Below, in pieces: positions 52,696-62,719 of a stretch of DNA of 62,719 nucleotides. Within the stretch, counting starts at the first letter, position 1. Every line of letters begins with the position of its first letter. This stretch comes from Tubiluchus corallicola (Eukaryota > Priapulida > Priapulimorpha > Priapulimorphida > Tubiluchidae), in assembly GCA_030141605.1 (NCBI GenBank), contig JAQGDQ010001050.1, positions 5,001-67,719 of the forward strand. Direction: 5' to 3'. The notes beneath the pieces are model-generated. The model saw only the letters and a list, made by a program, of their open reading frames with translations. It did not search any database and was not told where the DNA came from. The position numbers and the translations under genes were made by a program.

Positions 52696-53189
52696 TAGTG
52701 ATGGGCGATTAATAGATTAATCGAGATTACAACCATGTATGAATCTATATTATCGGTGATTGAACAGTAATTCAGTTAATCGAGATTAATCAAGAGCAAA
52801 ATATACATGTTATTAAAAGGCAGTGTTTTAGCGCAAATAAATTGGTTTCTCGCATTTTTTCTTCATCTTTCTCACCTTACACAATGTGCACAATTGCAAA
52901 GCACAATGTTGCAAACTGAGGCTTCTTATTCCCTTTCACTTGACGTGTGCAGTTGACATAACAATAGAGTAGTTAATGATTGTGTGTGTCTATAACAATA
53001 TTTGCGAATACGAAATGGCAGACAGTGACGCAAGCCTTGAAGGCGTTTATAGACTATATTTCAGTGCTGCAATGTCTGAAAAATACGGTTAAAACACTAA
53101 AAAATTGCAGCAAAAGATTAATCGTGATATCGAATCACAAGAACAAGATTGAAATCGAATTAGAACATTTGAAAATCGCCCATCGCTAC
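52696..53189. mobile_element. hAT-like TIR element
   Basis: Starts TAGTGATGGGCGATTAATAG and ends AAATCGCCCATCGCTA, inverted termini of about 15 bp with one or two changes. The interior includes repeated TTAATCGAGATTA motifs. The TAGTGATGGGCGA terminus is frequent among animal hAT MITEs. An open frame inside (52980-53207) is not recognised. Confidence 0.6.
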
Positions 53190-53700
53190 TCTGTAGTATT
53201 CTTATGACTTGATGGTCCTCCTTTAAGAATATTTACTAGTAAAAAGCAGTGACCGATACCCTGTTCTATTTGTTCCTTGTATCATTTAGATTTCTTGAAA
53301 TGTTATTTTCTCTTTTTTAAGAGAAATAGCTCTACCCAAGCAGAGTAAATACCCCCATCCACACCGAAATTGTAAATTAAGAAGATCACAATCTGTATAA
53401 AACTTGTATCAAAAATTTTAACATCCACTCAAATTTTAGCGACATTGAAACATCTTGCAAACCTATTTATATCAATTATTTATTTTCTATCAATATGAAC
53501 AATATTCTCTATAACATATAAAATAGTAATAAATAACATTTCAAGCACAATAGAGTCATTAAAATGCATTATAAACAACATGCGAATGCTTTAAAAAATA
53601 AGCATTGTTAAAAATGTATTTTAAAACTTGTTGCTAAACAGGCTAAAAGTAATCGCTGCTATTGAAGTAACTTGAAGAGCACAGATACTTGTGAAAGTAA

Positions 53701-54822
53701 CGACGCCTTCAGACTAGCGAGTTTTCTCTTTGATGCCAAACTCGCAAGCGGGAAACGACCTCCGACAGTTGTTCTGATTTGATTAACTGTCTAGTGTGAA
53801 CGCCTCGTCGAGTTACTCTCAACACTTATTTCAGTAAACAGAGAACTGAGTGGTCGGCTCATGTTAACTGTCTAGTGTGAACGCCTCGCCGAGTTACTCT
53901 TAACACTTATTGCAGCAAACAGTGAACTGAGTGTCGGCTCATGTTTACTGTCCAGTGTGAACGCCTCGTCGAGTTACTCTCAACACTTATTGCAGCAAAC
54001 AGAGAACTGAGTGTCGGCTCAAGTTTACTGTCTAGTGTGAACGCCTCGTCGAGTTACTCTCAAAATTTATCGCAGCAAACAGAGAGTTGAGTGTCGGCTC
54101 ATGTTTACTGTCTAGTGTGAACGCCTCGTCGAGTTACTCTTAACACTTATTGCAGCAAACAGTGAATTGAGTGTCGGCTCAAGTTTACTGTCTAGTGTGA
54201 ACCCCTCGTCGAGTTACTCTCAAAATTTATCGCAGCAAACAGAGAGTTGAGTGTCGGCTCATGTTAACTGTCTAGTGTGAACGCCTCGTCGAGTTACTCT
54301 TAACACTTATTGCAGCAAACAGTGAACTGAGTGTCGGCTCAAGTTTACTGTCTAGTGTGAACGCCTCGTCGAGTTACTCTCAACACTCATCGCAGCAAAC
54401 AGAGACTTGAGTGTCGGCTCATGTTAACTGTCTAGTGTGAACCCCTCGTCGAGTTACTCTCAACACTTATTGCAGCAAACAGAGAACTGAGTGTCGGCTC
54501 AAGTTTACTGTCTAGTGTGAACGCCTTGTCGAGTTACTCTCAACACTTATTGCAGCAAACAGTGAATTGAGTGTCGGCTCAAGTTTACTGTCTAGTGTGA
54601 ACGCCTCGTCAAGTTACTCTTAACACTTATCGCAACAAACGGAGACCTGAGTGTCGGCTCAAGTTTACTGTCTAGTGTGAACACCTCGCCGAGTTACTCT
54701 CAACACTCATCACAGCAAACAGAGAATTGAGTGTCAGAGAGTAACTTGCAGCAAGCTTTGCTCTCTAGTCTGAGCAGGCTTGCGAGTTATTTGGCGAGAA
54801 AACTCTAGTGTGAACGCACCTT
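53701..54822. mobile_element. TIR element with internal 80-bp minisatellite (about 12 copies)
   Basis: Outer ends: left CGACGCCTTCAGACTAGCGA, GTTTTCTC, AAACTCGCAAGC; right, read inverted, AAGGTGCGTTCACACTAGAG, TTTTCTCGCC, AACTCGCAAGCC. Between lie units of 80 bp (about 53790-54740) with ACTGTCTAGTGTGAACGCCT, CGTCGAGTTACTCTCAACAC, TTATTGCAGCAAACAGAGAA and CTGAGTGTCGGCTCA. Each unit repeats the CTAGTGTGAACGC motif of the right terminus. Confidence 0.82.
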
Positions 54823-55107
54823 AATGCAATAGAACACCAGCAGTGATTCATTATCCTAAACACATTTCATGACAACTGGATGTAATAAATATTTTTTACA
54901 AATATTGTGCATTAATCTTTCCACAACAAGCCCTGAACTACACAAATCTTGTAAGAAAATTTACTACATGTACGGAGCACACACGGGTATCATATCACAT
55001 GTAGCCAATATACACACATAAAAAGTAACATTTTGGCAACAAAAAATGCATTTTTTGGCAAGGAAAAATATTTTTACACATTTTTTTCATACCGCAAGGT
55101 AATCTGT
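54823..55107. other. Region 3' of PLEKHJ1
   Basis: Should hold the PLEKHJ1 3' UTR (minus strand). No clear polyadenylation hexamer was identified. Confidence 0.35.
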
Positions 55108-55219
55108 TCACACCTTGACTGGAGGTAAAGGAGGCAAGAGACTGGAAAGCGGATCGTTCCCGGAAAGCACCTGAATCCGTTTCCGCAACATCATCAGATC
55201 ACCACGTAGCTGCTCCAAA
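55108..55219 (-). CDS. PLEKHJ1: PLEKHJ1 coding exon 5 (last)
   Basis: Acceptor TTTTTTTTTAG above 55219; completes Ser117, then LEQLRGDLMMLRKRIQVLSG, NDPLSSLLPPLPPVKV, TGA. Corresponds to the human tail with KVTGKDPLEQF. The Pro-rich end PPLPP is not in the human protein. Confidence 0.9.
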
Positions 55220-58200
55220 CTAAAAAAAAACTCCAGATGAAATTTAGAATGACAACATAGTGAATGTTCACAAGTTTCAGCAAGTGTTGAGTGGTGTTTA
55301 CATCGCATCCGAATGCAGATGCAGAATAGATAAAATCAGTTTATATTATCTTATTTTAAGTACCTGAAGCAAAAATATTGAGTCAATTATACGGAGTTAT
55401 TTGAGTCAATTGCCGACAGTTTTTATGTACGTTTGTATAGAAGCGGCCAGTACTAAACGTCTTTGACTCAAGTAGGCAACTGATTCTATGTAATAAATGG
55501 CGCCTACTGTAGTAATAATAGCAGCGTACAAATCTTTTTAGATTAGTTTATACAATTAAGATACAAACAAATAATACATGCAAAATTATCAAATAAATAA
55601 AAATAGATTCAAGGCTTACAGAAGTATTTTATACCTGCTAGCACGAAGAACTTCTACCCAGTTACAACACTGCTGTTCTGAATTGCATGAAAAATAATGT
55701 TTCTTATCTTCCTCGCCGTCAAATGCTGCATGGAAAAAAATCTGCATAAACAAGCTGAGCAAAATGAATTCTCGTGTGTCCTCTATTGACACGCTTACTC
55801 AAGCATGTACATTACTCAAGCATGTCCACCATGTGTCGGTTCAACTGACGTAGCCGGTACGACAGTCAAGCCGTGAGAAACAGAAAAATATCTTGACCAT
55901 ATTATTTCCAATCACTATAAGAATGATCTGGATATTTAGTACATGAAAGAGCCAGCTTCTAGGAATCACCACAATCGTCACTCCGTAAACATGGTGACCT
56001 GGATCTTATCAGGCAACGGAGTCTTTTTTACGCTATTCTTGGAAACTTTCGTTATTGTTCACTTAATGTTAAAACTCATCTGTTCAACTCTTATTGCAAT
56101 TCCTTCTACGGTATGGCCACCTGGCGGCATTTTTATGACTACAGTCTCAGCAAGCTTAAAGTAGCTCACAATATTTCTATATGCAAATTTTTCAATTATC
56201 CATATGCATATGACTATAGTTCCAGGACCATTTCAGTAGACCACGATGTTTTATGCTTTGATGTAATACATAGGAAAACTGCATACAGTTTATACAGTAG
56301 AGTAATGCAAAGCTCAAATTGTCTTATAAAAGCACTGAATCGCAGAGACACATTTTACACTTCAGACATAAGAGACCAAGGGAGGAAAGTATTATGTAGA
56401 AATTATGAGTGACGATTCAGGCTGGAAGTATGGCATTGTGCATGTATATATTTTGCACTGTTATTTTATTTACACATGTATTAACTTGCATATTTTGGGA
56501 TAGAGAGTCTATAATGATTGTATGTCTTGCATGGTATGTATTCTATGAACGTAGTTCGAAATAAAGAGTTAAATTTAATCAAAATCAAATCAAGTGCCAC
56601 GTATTTTAGCCGTCGCTTTTCGGAAAATTTAAACCACAGTTTCAGTACTACAGCCACAACAATGTTGTAGCTTATTTGTGTAACTACACATCAACTAAAG
56701 CTTAAACCATGCTCAGGAAAAGACAGAGTTTCCGTTCAACAATAAAAAAACTACGATATTTAGCCTCCGAAACAAACAGTTTTATAGTTAGTTAAGAATT
56801 GCTACATTTAGTCTGAATACTATCCTCACGGCATATTTTAAGACTGTAATTTAGAAAGAAAACAACTACTCGATTTAGAACTGTTTATACACAATGAGTA
56901 TAATAGTTTGTAACTTCATACCTATAGAAAATTGATAAGTGTCATTCGTGGCAGGTTCCTGTTTAGCAAAGCATCTTTCCAACACAATAACACCGGACGG
57001 CTAAAAATATACATCTCCTTTAATAATGCATTCAGACAGTGGTGGCTCGGGTACTGTGGAACTGCAGCACCCCCTATTTCCATCCGATATTATCGATAAC
57101 TTTCAATATAATCAGTCCTTTGTCTTTAGTTCTTTCTTTATACATGTACGTAACCAGAGCACACGAGGTTAGTACTGTTTGCTTCATAGTTAGTTAACGG
57201 TGAAAAACACACAGATCACGGTTTCACGGACACTTAGAAAAGCTTTTATAACTCCTGTAGTAAATGTCTCGAAATATTCTTTCCATTAACGTCCGCAATT
57301 AATTGAATAGTGCGTATAATTCACAAAATTTCTCTCCGGAGGTTTGGAGAATTATGTTTCAAGTTGAACGTTAATTGCTATTTGCAATTTAAAGCTTCAG
57401 CATCATCAGCGAATACAGTACAGTTTTTCTCGGATTTTTTAATATAAAATATAAAAGTGCTTACATATTCAGCATAATATTTAAAGTTGACATTCAGCAC
57501 TGCATTGTATTGTATTCTAAAGTGCATTATATGCCGCAATATTCTGTTAACTGCAATGCATCACAGCAGCTGCAGTATGTTCTATTATTGTAACATATCC
57601 TATAAGCTGCGATATTTCTAGAAACTGCAACCTTGAACAAACTACAATATACAAGCTGCACTATATTCCATTAATTGTTAACGTATCCTCAATAAATTCA
57701 CAAATACGGTGTTTAGAAATGTTTAAAGGGTATTACAATGGGTTTGAAAAATTCTAATAATAAAATATCTAACTAACTACCTTGCTTAACAGAAATAATT
57801 AATGCCGCCAATGCAACGAAATGCAAAACATAATTGTTATACTTAAAAAAACAGCATCTTTACAGCAGGTTTAATATTAGATTTAATGATGCTTCTAGAA
57901 TGTGAAGCACTAATTTTTCTTAATAAACTTACAAAGTACGACTGAGTTAAACTTCAACCTACCTCTGTATCTGCAATGGCACCAAATTCATTAGTTCGAA
58001 AATAGAACAGTAGATTTCCTCTGAGTTTAAACCACTTTTCTTTGTAGCCTTGAGAATAAAACAAAAGTGAGAAAGATTGGATTTAGGCAAGTTAAGCACC
58101 CCTCTCTTCCTCCCCTCTCTCTCTCTCTTTCTCTCTCTCTTCCCCCTCTCTCTCTCTCTCCTACCCCTCCCTCTCTTTCTCTCTCTTCCTTCCTCTCTCT

Positions 58201-59891
58201 CTTCCTCTCCCTCTCTCTCCCTTCCTCCCCCTCTCTCTGTCTTTCTCCACTCTCTCTCTCTTTCTCCCTCTCTCCCTCTTCCTCCCCCTAGAGCTCTCTC
58301 TCTCTATTTCTCTCTGTTTTCCTTCCTCTCTCTCTTTCTCTCTCTCTGTTTTCCTTGCTCTCTCTCTGTTTTCTTTCCTCTCTCTTTCTCTCTCTCCCTT
58401 CCCCTTGCTCTCTCTTGCACTCTCACTCTCTCTCCCTTCCTCCCTCTCTCTCTTGCTCCCCCCTAAAGCTCTCTCTCTCTGTTTTCCTTCCTCTACCTCT
58501 CTCTCCCTTCCCCCCTCTCTCTCTTCCTCCTCCCTAAAGCTCTCTCTCTCTGTTTCTCTCTGTTTTCCTTCCTCTCTCTCTCTCCCTTCCTTCCCCTTGC
58601 TCTCTCTTGCACTCTCACTCTCTCTCCCTTCCTCCCCCCTCTCTCTCTGTCTTTCTCCACTCTCTCTCTCTTCCTCCCCCTAGAGCTCTCTCTCTCTATT
58701 TCTCTCTGTTTTCCTTCCTCTCTCTCTCTCTCTCTCTCTGTTTTCTTTCCTCTCTCTCTCTCTCTCTCCCTTCCCCTTGCTCTCTCTTGCACTCTCACTC
58801 TCTCTCCCTTCCTCCCTCTCTCTTTTTCTTCCCCCCTCTCTCTCCCTCTCAAAAGTTTTGCAGGCAATGCACAGTAAGAAAGATTGGCAGTGAGAGAACA
58901 GGCAGTGGAAAAATCAACCAATGTTTTATTTAGAACGGTCAAGTGGATCCCAGAACATTGCAAGGAATTAGAATCAAATTAAAATAAACAATAATTTAAA
59001 GAACCCGAAATTTATCTTAGTGCAAATTTGCAAAAATTATTTCTTAGGCCAGAGGTCATGCTACAATGTAGGCTAGGCATAATTTTTTTTGGAAAAAACT
59101 TTTCTTCAAATCTCCATCAGTGTCCCAGTACCACAAACTTGCTTATAACATTTTAGCAATTAATTATAATAACTAAGATCCATAATAACAGAATTCATTC
59201 ACTGGAATTGTTCAGATTACAATATTAGGAAAGTATTAAAAATGACAAACTTTTCCACATGCACACATTACTTACAAAAGAACAAGGACTTTTCCTAAAA
59301 TTCAGGACAGAACCAGGATAAATTTTGCCAGAGTTATACACATATGTATATAAATATAAAAATATATAAAAAATTTATATTGTATTATGCATTTAACCCT
59401 TTTACATCTCTGTACAAACTGGTAAGATAAAACCGTCTCTCATAAAATTAACTAGAGCTTTATTTAAGGTTTCTTCTTTTTTTTAAAAATATGCCGTTTT
59501 TGGTACATGTATTAAGAACGTAACTATAATTGATCGTGTTGTATATATATACTCTTATATCATGATACAGTGCAGAACAATCAGCCTGCAAATAGAGGCC
59601 TTGCATGTATATGTATATAGTATATGATTTGTCATCATCATCATCTGTCGCAGTTCTATTCGCTCTATTCACTGCCCTGTTTTTTTCACACAATATTTAC
59701 ATTTTACGTGACAAATGTAAGACGCCCATTATATGATTAATATGACTTGCACTTGCTGGTTTACAAAAGGTATCACACATCAACACAGTTGGCTTACCTT
59801 TTGCACCTAGACGCTTGTAATATAAACGTCCTTCTTTGTCTGCTTTGGAAAATGCTGCAATATCGCACAAGTCTTTTTCATTGAAGCGCAT
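55108..59891 (-). CDS. PLEKHJ1: PLEKHJ1 orthologue, small PH-domain protein (five coding exons)
   Basis: The spliced product is 153 residues (human PLEKHJ1 is about 149) from exons 59891-59798, 58048-57963, 57000-56922, 55725-55635 and 55219-55108, phases 1, 0, 1, 2. The N-terminus MRFNEKDL matches the family signature MRYNEKEL. The PH domain (about 20-117) shows KEKWFKLRGNLLFYFRTNEF (strands 3-4), GVIVLERCFAK, HYFSCNSEQQCCNWVEVLRA with the invariant C-terminal helix Trp (W109), then a helical tail LEQLRGDLMMLRKRIQVLSG, NDPLSSLL. PH proteins bind phosphoinositides or protein partners at membranes; the specific role of PLEKHJ1 is poorly known. PHETA/sesquipedalian proteins share the start style but are longer and have other C-termini. 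Convergent with CUL1. Confidence 0.9.
55345..55510. mobile_element. Family C repeat fragment
   Basis: TTATTTTAAGTACCTGAAGC, GTCAATTATACGGAGTTATT, GACAGTTTTTATGTACG, AGAAGCGGCCAGTACTA match the C/A core. In PLEKHJ1 intron 4. Confidence 0.6.
55635..55725 (-). CDS. PLEKHJ1: PLEKHJ1 coding exon 4
   Basis: Acceptor TTTTTTTCCATGCAG; completes Ala87, then FDGEEDKKHYFSCNSEQQCC, NWVEVLRAS, two bases and donor GTATAA. Carries the PH C-terminal helix with W109. Confidence 0.93.
55970..56590 (+). pseudogene. LINE ORF2 C-terminal fragment and 3' end
   Basis: From about 55985 one frame reads RKHGDLDLIRQRSLFYAILG, NFRYCSLNVKTHLFNSYCNS, FYGMATWRHFYDYSLSKLKV, AHN, then SSNCLIKALNRRDTFYTSDI and a stop at 56410. 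The pattern R...Y..GN...R.F..CS..VK..LF...C.S.Y....W, then SKLKVA.N, is the post-RT region of non-LTR retrotransposons. The 3' UTR runs to a TAATCAAAATCAAATCAA tail at about 56590. Antisense in PLEKHJ1 intron 3. Confidence 0.8.
56922..57000 (-). CDS. PLEKHJ1: PLEKHJ1 coding exon 3
   Basis: Acceptor ATATTTTTAG; PSGVIVLERCFAKQEPATND, TYQFSI plus one base, donor GTATGA. Matches the human VGALLLERCRV segment. Confidence 0.93.
57030..57190. mobile_element. Interspersed repeat family G, copy 2
   Basis: CAGTGGTGGCTCGGGTACTG, GAACTGCAGCACCCCC, TTATCGATAACTTT, TTAGTTCTTTCTTTATAC; reverse complement of 11400-11575. In PLEKHJ1 intron 2. Confidence 0.65.
57963..58048 (-). CDS. PLEKHJ1: PLEKHJ1 coding exon 2
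   Basis: Acceptor GTTTTATTCTCAAG; completes Gly32, then YKEKWFKLRGNLLFYFRTNE, FGAIADTE. Donor GTAGGT, phase 0. Central PH strands. Confidence 0.93.
58092..58852. repeat. CT/GA low-complexity tract of about 760 bp
   Basis: Polypyrimidine on the plus strand (CTCTCT with CCCTTCC, TTTCTCTCTGTTTTCC and GCTCTCTCTTGCACTCTCAC insertions repeated at several distances). On the PLEKHJ1 transcript it is a GA-rich tract ending about 43 nt upstream of the exon 2 acceptor. Open frames on both strands are repeat translations. Confidence 0.95.
58853..59797. other. Rest of PLEKHJ1 intron 1, nothing recognised
   Basis: AT-rich; a TATATAAATATAAAAATATATAAAA tract lies near 59345-59375. No gene seen. Confidence 0.4.
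59798..59891 (-). CDS. PLEKHJ1: PLEKHJ1 coding exon 1
   Basis: ATG at 59891-59889; MRFNEKDLCDIAAFSKADKE, GRLYYKRLGAK plus one base of Gly32, donor GTAAGC at 59797. The start matches the conserved N-terminus of the family. Confidence 0.92.
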
Positions 59892-61386
59892 TCCCGGGTT
59901 GTTACGCTAAAGAAAGCACCTCTTTCACAATCTGGGCGGATACAACACGGCACCTAAAATGGTAAATATCATAATATAATACATTAGAGTAGCTCAAATT
60001 ACACTTCCGAGAAGTTTTTTAACAACGAAAGTCATATAGTATGCATCGATTACAGGGTTTGAAGATAGAGTGACCATTGACCACCCGTCCAAATTTTACT
60101 GGATCCATTTCACTTCCTTGCAATGAAGTGGCTTAAAGTAACAATAATAAATCTATTTATGAATAATATTTGAAAATTTACTAGACGAAGAAACACTTCT
60201 TACCAGGTGGAAACATGTGTAAACGTTGCCTTTTCAATAACAATAACACACGATACAACACTAGTTACTGAAGCGATAAGTTCAGCGTCGGCAGTGCCAT
60301 CTGTGAGCGGATTTATTTCAATTCAATTTTATTGCACAAATCTTCAATTATAAGAGTATATGGGCAAATTCTATATCTCTATTAAGGACACATTATTAAA
60401 AAAAAACACGAGTGAAAATCAGAATTTCAGAGTGCTTATCATGGATTATGAAAACGTTTTTTACTGCTGCAGATTTGCAAAAGAAAATTAATGGCAAAAT
60501 ACACTAATTTAACAGTGAGCGCCTTTAAAAAATTTATGTTTTCGTACTTAGAACCTTGTGCTAACTAAAGATATCTCACTTCTCAAACAAAATGTTCTCT
60601 TAAGATGGACTTGGCAGCTTATTTCTAGGACTCCAGCTGTTTTTGTGTTACTATCCCTATCCAGTCTTTACACCCAGCATTTTGTTATGTTTTACAAAGA
60701 ATGCACCTTCTATATTAAAGGAAAGTGGTGTTAACAAGACCCTGGCATAGCAATGTCTAATTTTTTACTGCGTTACTGCTATGTTTACCTGTTTTGAGGG
60801 CAAATTTCGTTTTCCTGCCCAATATAGCTAATTGGCTTATGATGGTGACTGGCAATGTCGGGTAAAGATTTCTACGATAGTTGCAGACTATATGTAACAG
60901 AGATGACATTATATTTTTTTTTGAAAAGCAATAGAACATTTAATTCTTGAAACAAGCTGACATGTGATTTAGAAGAACTGTGAAATACAGGATAAAACAA
61001 TAATGTAATAATAATAGTTACATTATCTCTTTCTCTTAATTCTCACTTAACACAGAAATGAGTTGAAACAAAATTCTTAATCAAGCATTTTTGTAACAGA
61101 ATAGTTGAACGAGGGTTATATCACTGATGTCAACTAAGTTTTATCACACTGATGTTAAATCCATGTTATGCTGGCAAATTTTTTATAATACAAAATGGCA
61201 GCATTTAATACTAGCATTCACTATTTTAAAAAAGTCATGCTTATGGACTAACACCTAAAAAATTGCATCAGAATGAAAATTTGTTAGAAATTTTGGTTTT
61301 TTGGCAGAGAGTTAGAGAAATGTTTCATTTCTCTTAGTTTAGAAGAGAAGCATTGTGTAGTAGTTTGCCTTCATTTATTGTAACAT
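59892..61386. other. Upstream of PLEKHJ1, nothing recognised
   Basis: Should hold the PLEKHJ1 promoter and 5' UTR; no core promoter motif could be placed. No other gene recognised. Confidence 0.35.
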
Positions 61387-61488
61387 TACTACGGCCAAAT
61401 CACGTTGAAAACACCGGGTCTCGTCTGATCAATGCCTGGTTAGTGCTTGGATGGGTGACCTCCTAGGAATACCAGGTGCAGTAGGCTT
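61387..61488 (+). pseudogene. 5S rRNA-derived sequence with internal deletion
   Basis: TACTACGGCCAAATCACGTT, GGTCTCGTCTGATC, GCCTGGTTAGTGCTTGGATG, GGTGACCTCCTAGGAATACC and GGTGCAGTAGGCTT follow animal 5S rRNA in order. About 18 bases are missing after GTCTGATC, where box A of the internal promoter (AAGCTAAGCAGGG) normally lies, while the box C region (CTTGGATGGGTGACC) remains. It is therefore a pseudogene or the head of a 5S-derived SINE rather than a working 5S gene. Confidence 0.88.
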
Positions 61489-61614
61489 GCCGGATGTCCA
61501 CACTGTATCTCGACACTAGGCAGAGGAGCTGCACAAGCTTATAAAGCTACAAGTTTATAGACAGAGCATAATGGATGACGTCAGAACAATGGCTTTGCAT
61601 CAGCAGTTTTCCAA

Positions 61615-61920
61615 GCGAAAATTGCCAAAAATAGAACATCTAACTAATTCGTCAGTACTCCTTTTGGTGGACATGTCCTAAAATATAGCCCACACCATCG
61701 TGTAGCCCTGTTTTTCCGCTTTCTAAAGAGCTACATATCTCCTTCCGACAGTCCCACCAGGCGCCGCTAAAACATTTTTTCCGCTGTTTCGTCAAAATTT
61801 CGAAAAAAATCCGTGTCGGAGAGTTGTGTCCGGGAAAACGCCCGTTGACCTCTCGCAAATTCTAAATACACCTATGACACACACCGATTAACGGGCTATC
61901 TATCCATAGCCAGCACCACC
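61615..61920. mobile_element. Interspersed repeat family R, copy 3
   Basis: CGTCAGTACTCCTTTTGGTG, CACCATCGTGTAGCCCTG, TTTCTAAAGAGCTACATATC, CCTTCCGACAGTCCCACCAG, ending at GGGCTATCTATCCATAGCCA. Collinear with 8950-9275 and 34966-35300. Confidence 0.72.
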
Positions 61921-62719
61921 CATGGCCCGTTCCCGAGTTCCAGATTTCAGACGTATAACTTTTGCAAAAAACGGCCGAAAATGGCCATTTTGGAGGTATG
62001 AGCAACTGCGTGTGCCGTTTTCAAGAATCATCACTTTTCCTGGGAATAATTGATGCAGAAATTGTCCCTTGTCTTCTTTTTTTACATGCACAGCTTCCTT
62101 AAAATTCTTGGTCAATTTTCTGCACAAAAGTCACTTACATTTAACCATCGAACTTGAATCTTTTTTGTGCAATTGCATGCATAAGATTTATACAATCTAC
62201 AACTCAGTTTGCATGCACATATGTTAGCTTCGAAACAGAGAACATAGGTTATTAACTGCATGTGTGTGAGGGTGTGTGTTTGTGGAGAGGGGGAAGGCGA
62301 ACTGCCAAGGTATCAATATTCTTCTATCTGGCTTTAGCTTTTAGGATCACTGTCTGGCACTGGCTTTTAGGAATAAGTTTGCAAACTATAAATAATGATC
62401 CACCACAGTTGAAATATGACAGGAAGCTGTGCAATCGATTTTATAACTTGGGCATAGAACCATCTTGTTGCAATATCTTTGCTTGCTGGGAAGAAAAAAA
62501 ACAACATCAGCACTACTAACTATTTATTCACTAACAAATGCTGTAAGCATATCAATATAAGGACATACAAAGTTCGATAATTGTGATTATACCAAGTTAT
62601 TTGGTAGAAAAGTTGGAATAATAGTGTCTCATTATAATGGCATAATGCAGAAGTCAGGTTCATTTTGTCATTGTTACATTTCTCTTGCAGTGTTTATTTT
62701 GGAGCGCATTGTAAAATAT
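61921..62719. other. Right end of window, nothing recognised
   Basis: No gene, RNA or clear repeat seen; a short TGTGTGTGAGGGTGTGTG stretch lies at about 62262. Confidence 0.4.

Noticed and set aside
58067-58963. Ser/Leu/Pro-rich and Arg/Glu-rich frames on both strands
   Set aside because: CT/GA low-complexity tract within PLEKHJ1 intron 1.
55108-59891. PHETA1/2 (sesquipedalian) as identity of the PH protein
   Set aside because: Length 153, the MRFNEK start, the Y-F-R-T and LERC segments and the short KDPL-like tail fit PLEKHJ1 better; PHETA proteins are about 250 residues with a different C-terminus.
61387-61488. Functional 5S rRNA gene
   Set aside because: An internal deletion removes the box A region of the promoter and part of the structural core.

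Overview
The window comes from a nuclear genome of an animal. It holds three intron-rich protein genes with metazoan orthologues, AT-rich introns and spacers full of small transposons and minisatellites, fragments of non-LTR retrotransposons, a tRNA-derived SINE and a 5S rRNA relic. I see no bacterial operon or CRISPR. The phylum cannot be fixed by eye; an invertebrate is most likely.

Three genes were rebuilt exon by exon with consistent splice phases. (1) DAZAP2 orthologue, minus strand, four coding exons between 12444 and 6260, 151 residues. (2) CUL1 (cullin-1, the SCF ubiquitin ligase scaffold), plus strand, twenty coding exons between 17442 and 47232, 778 residues. (3) PLEKHJ1 orthologue (small PH-domain protein), minus strand, five coding exons between 59891 and 55108, 153 residues. 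DAZAP2 and CUL1 are divergent with about 5 kb between their starts; CUL1 and PLEKHJ1 converge across about 7.9 kb. No functional link between the three is evident beyond adjacency.

Layout: 1-1905 holds a hAT-like fragment and the 3' end of a LINE ending in a CTA/CTG microsatellite. 2-6 kb is spacer with small inverted-repeat elements, including a hAT-type element with a perfect 8-bp target duplication. 6.2-12.4 kb is DAZAP2. 12.4-17.4 kb is the divergent spacer. 17.4-47.2 kb is CUL1, whose introns carry six sizeable tandem arrays (units of 34, 72, 81, 19, 33 and 30 bp) and many MITEs. 47.2-55.1 kb is spacer with a Tigger-like element, a 60-66 bp array and an inverted-repeat element carrying an internal 80-bp array. 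55.1-59.9 kb is PLEKHJ1 with a LINE remnant and a 760-bp CT/GA tract. The end holds a 5S rRNA-like relic and another interspersed repeat.

The most striking observation is in CUL1. The last 14-15 bases of exon 19 together with its 5' splice site have been amplified into a minisatellite of about 2.3 kb (roughly 78 units) that begins exactly at the authentic splice junction. Every unit reproduces an exon end plus a good donor, and the first ten donors are all in the CUL1 reading frame.
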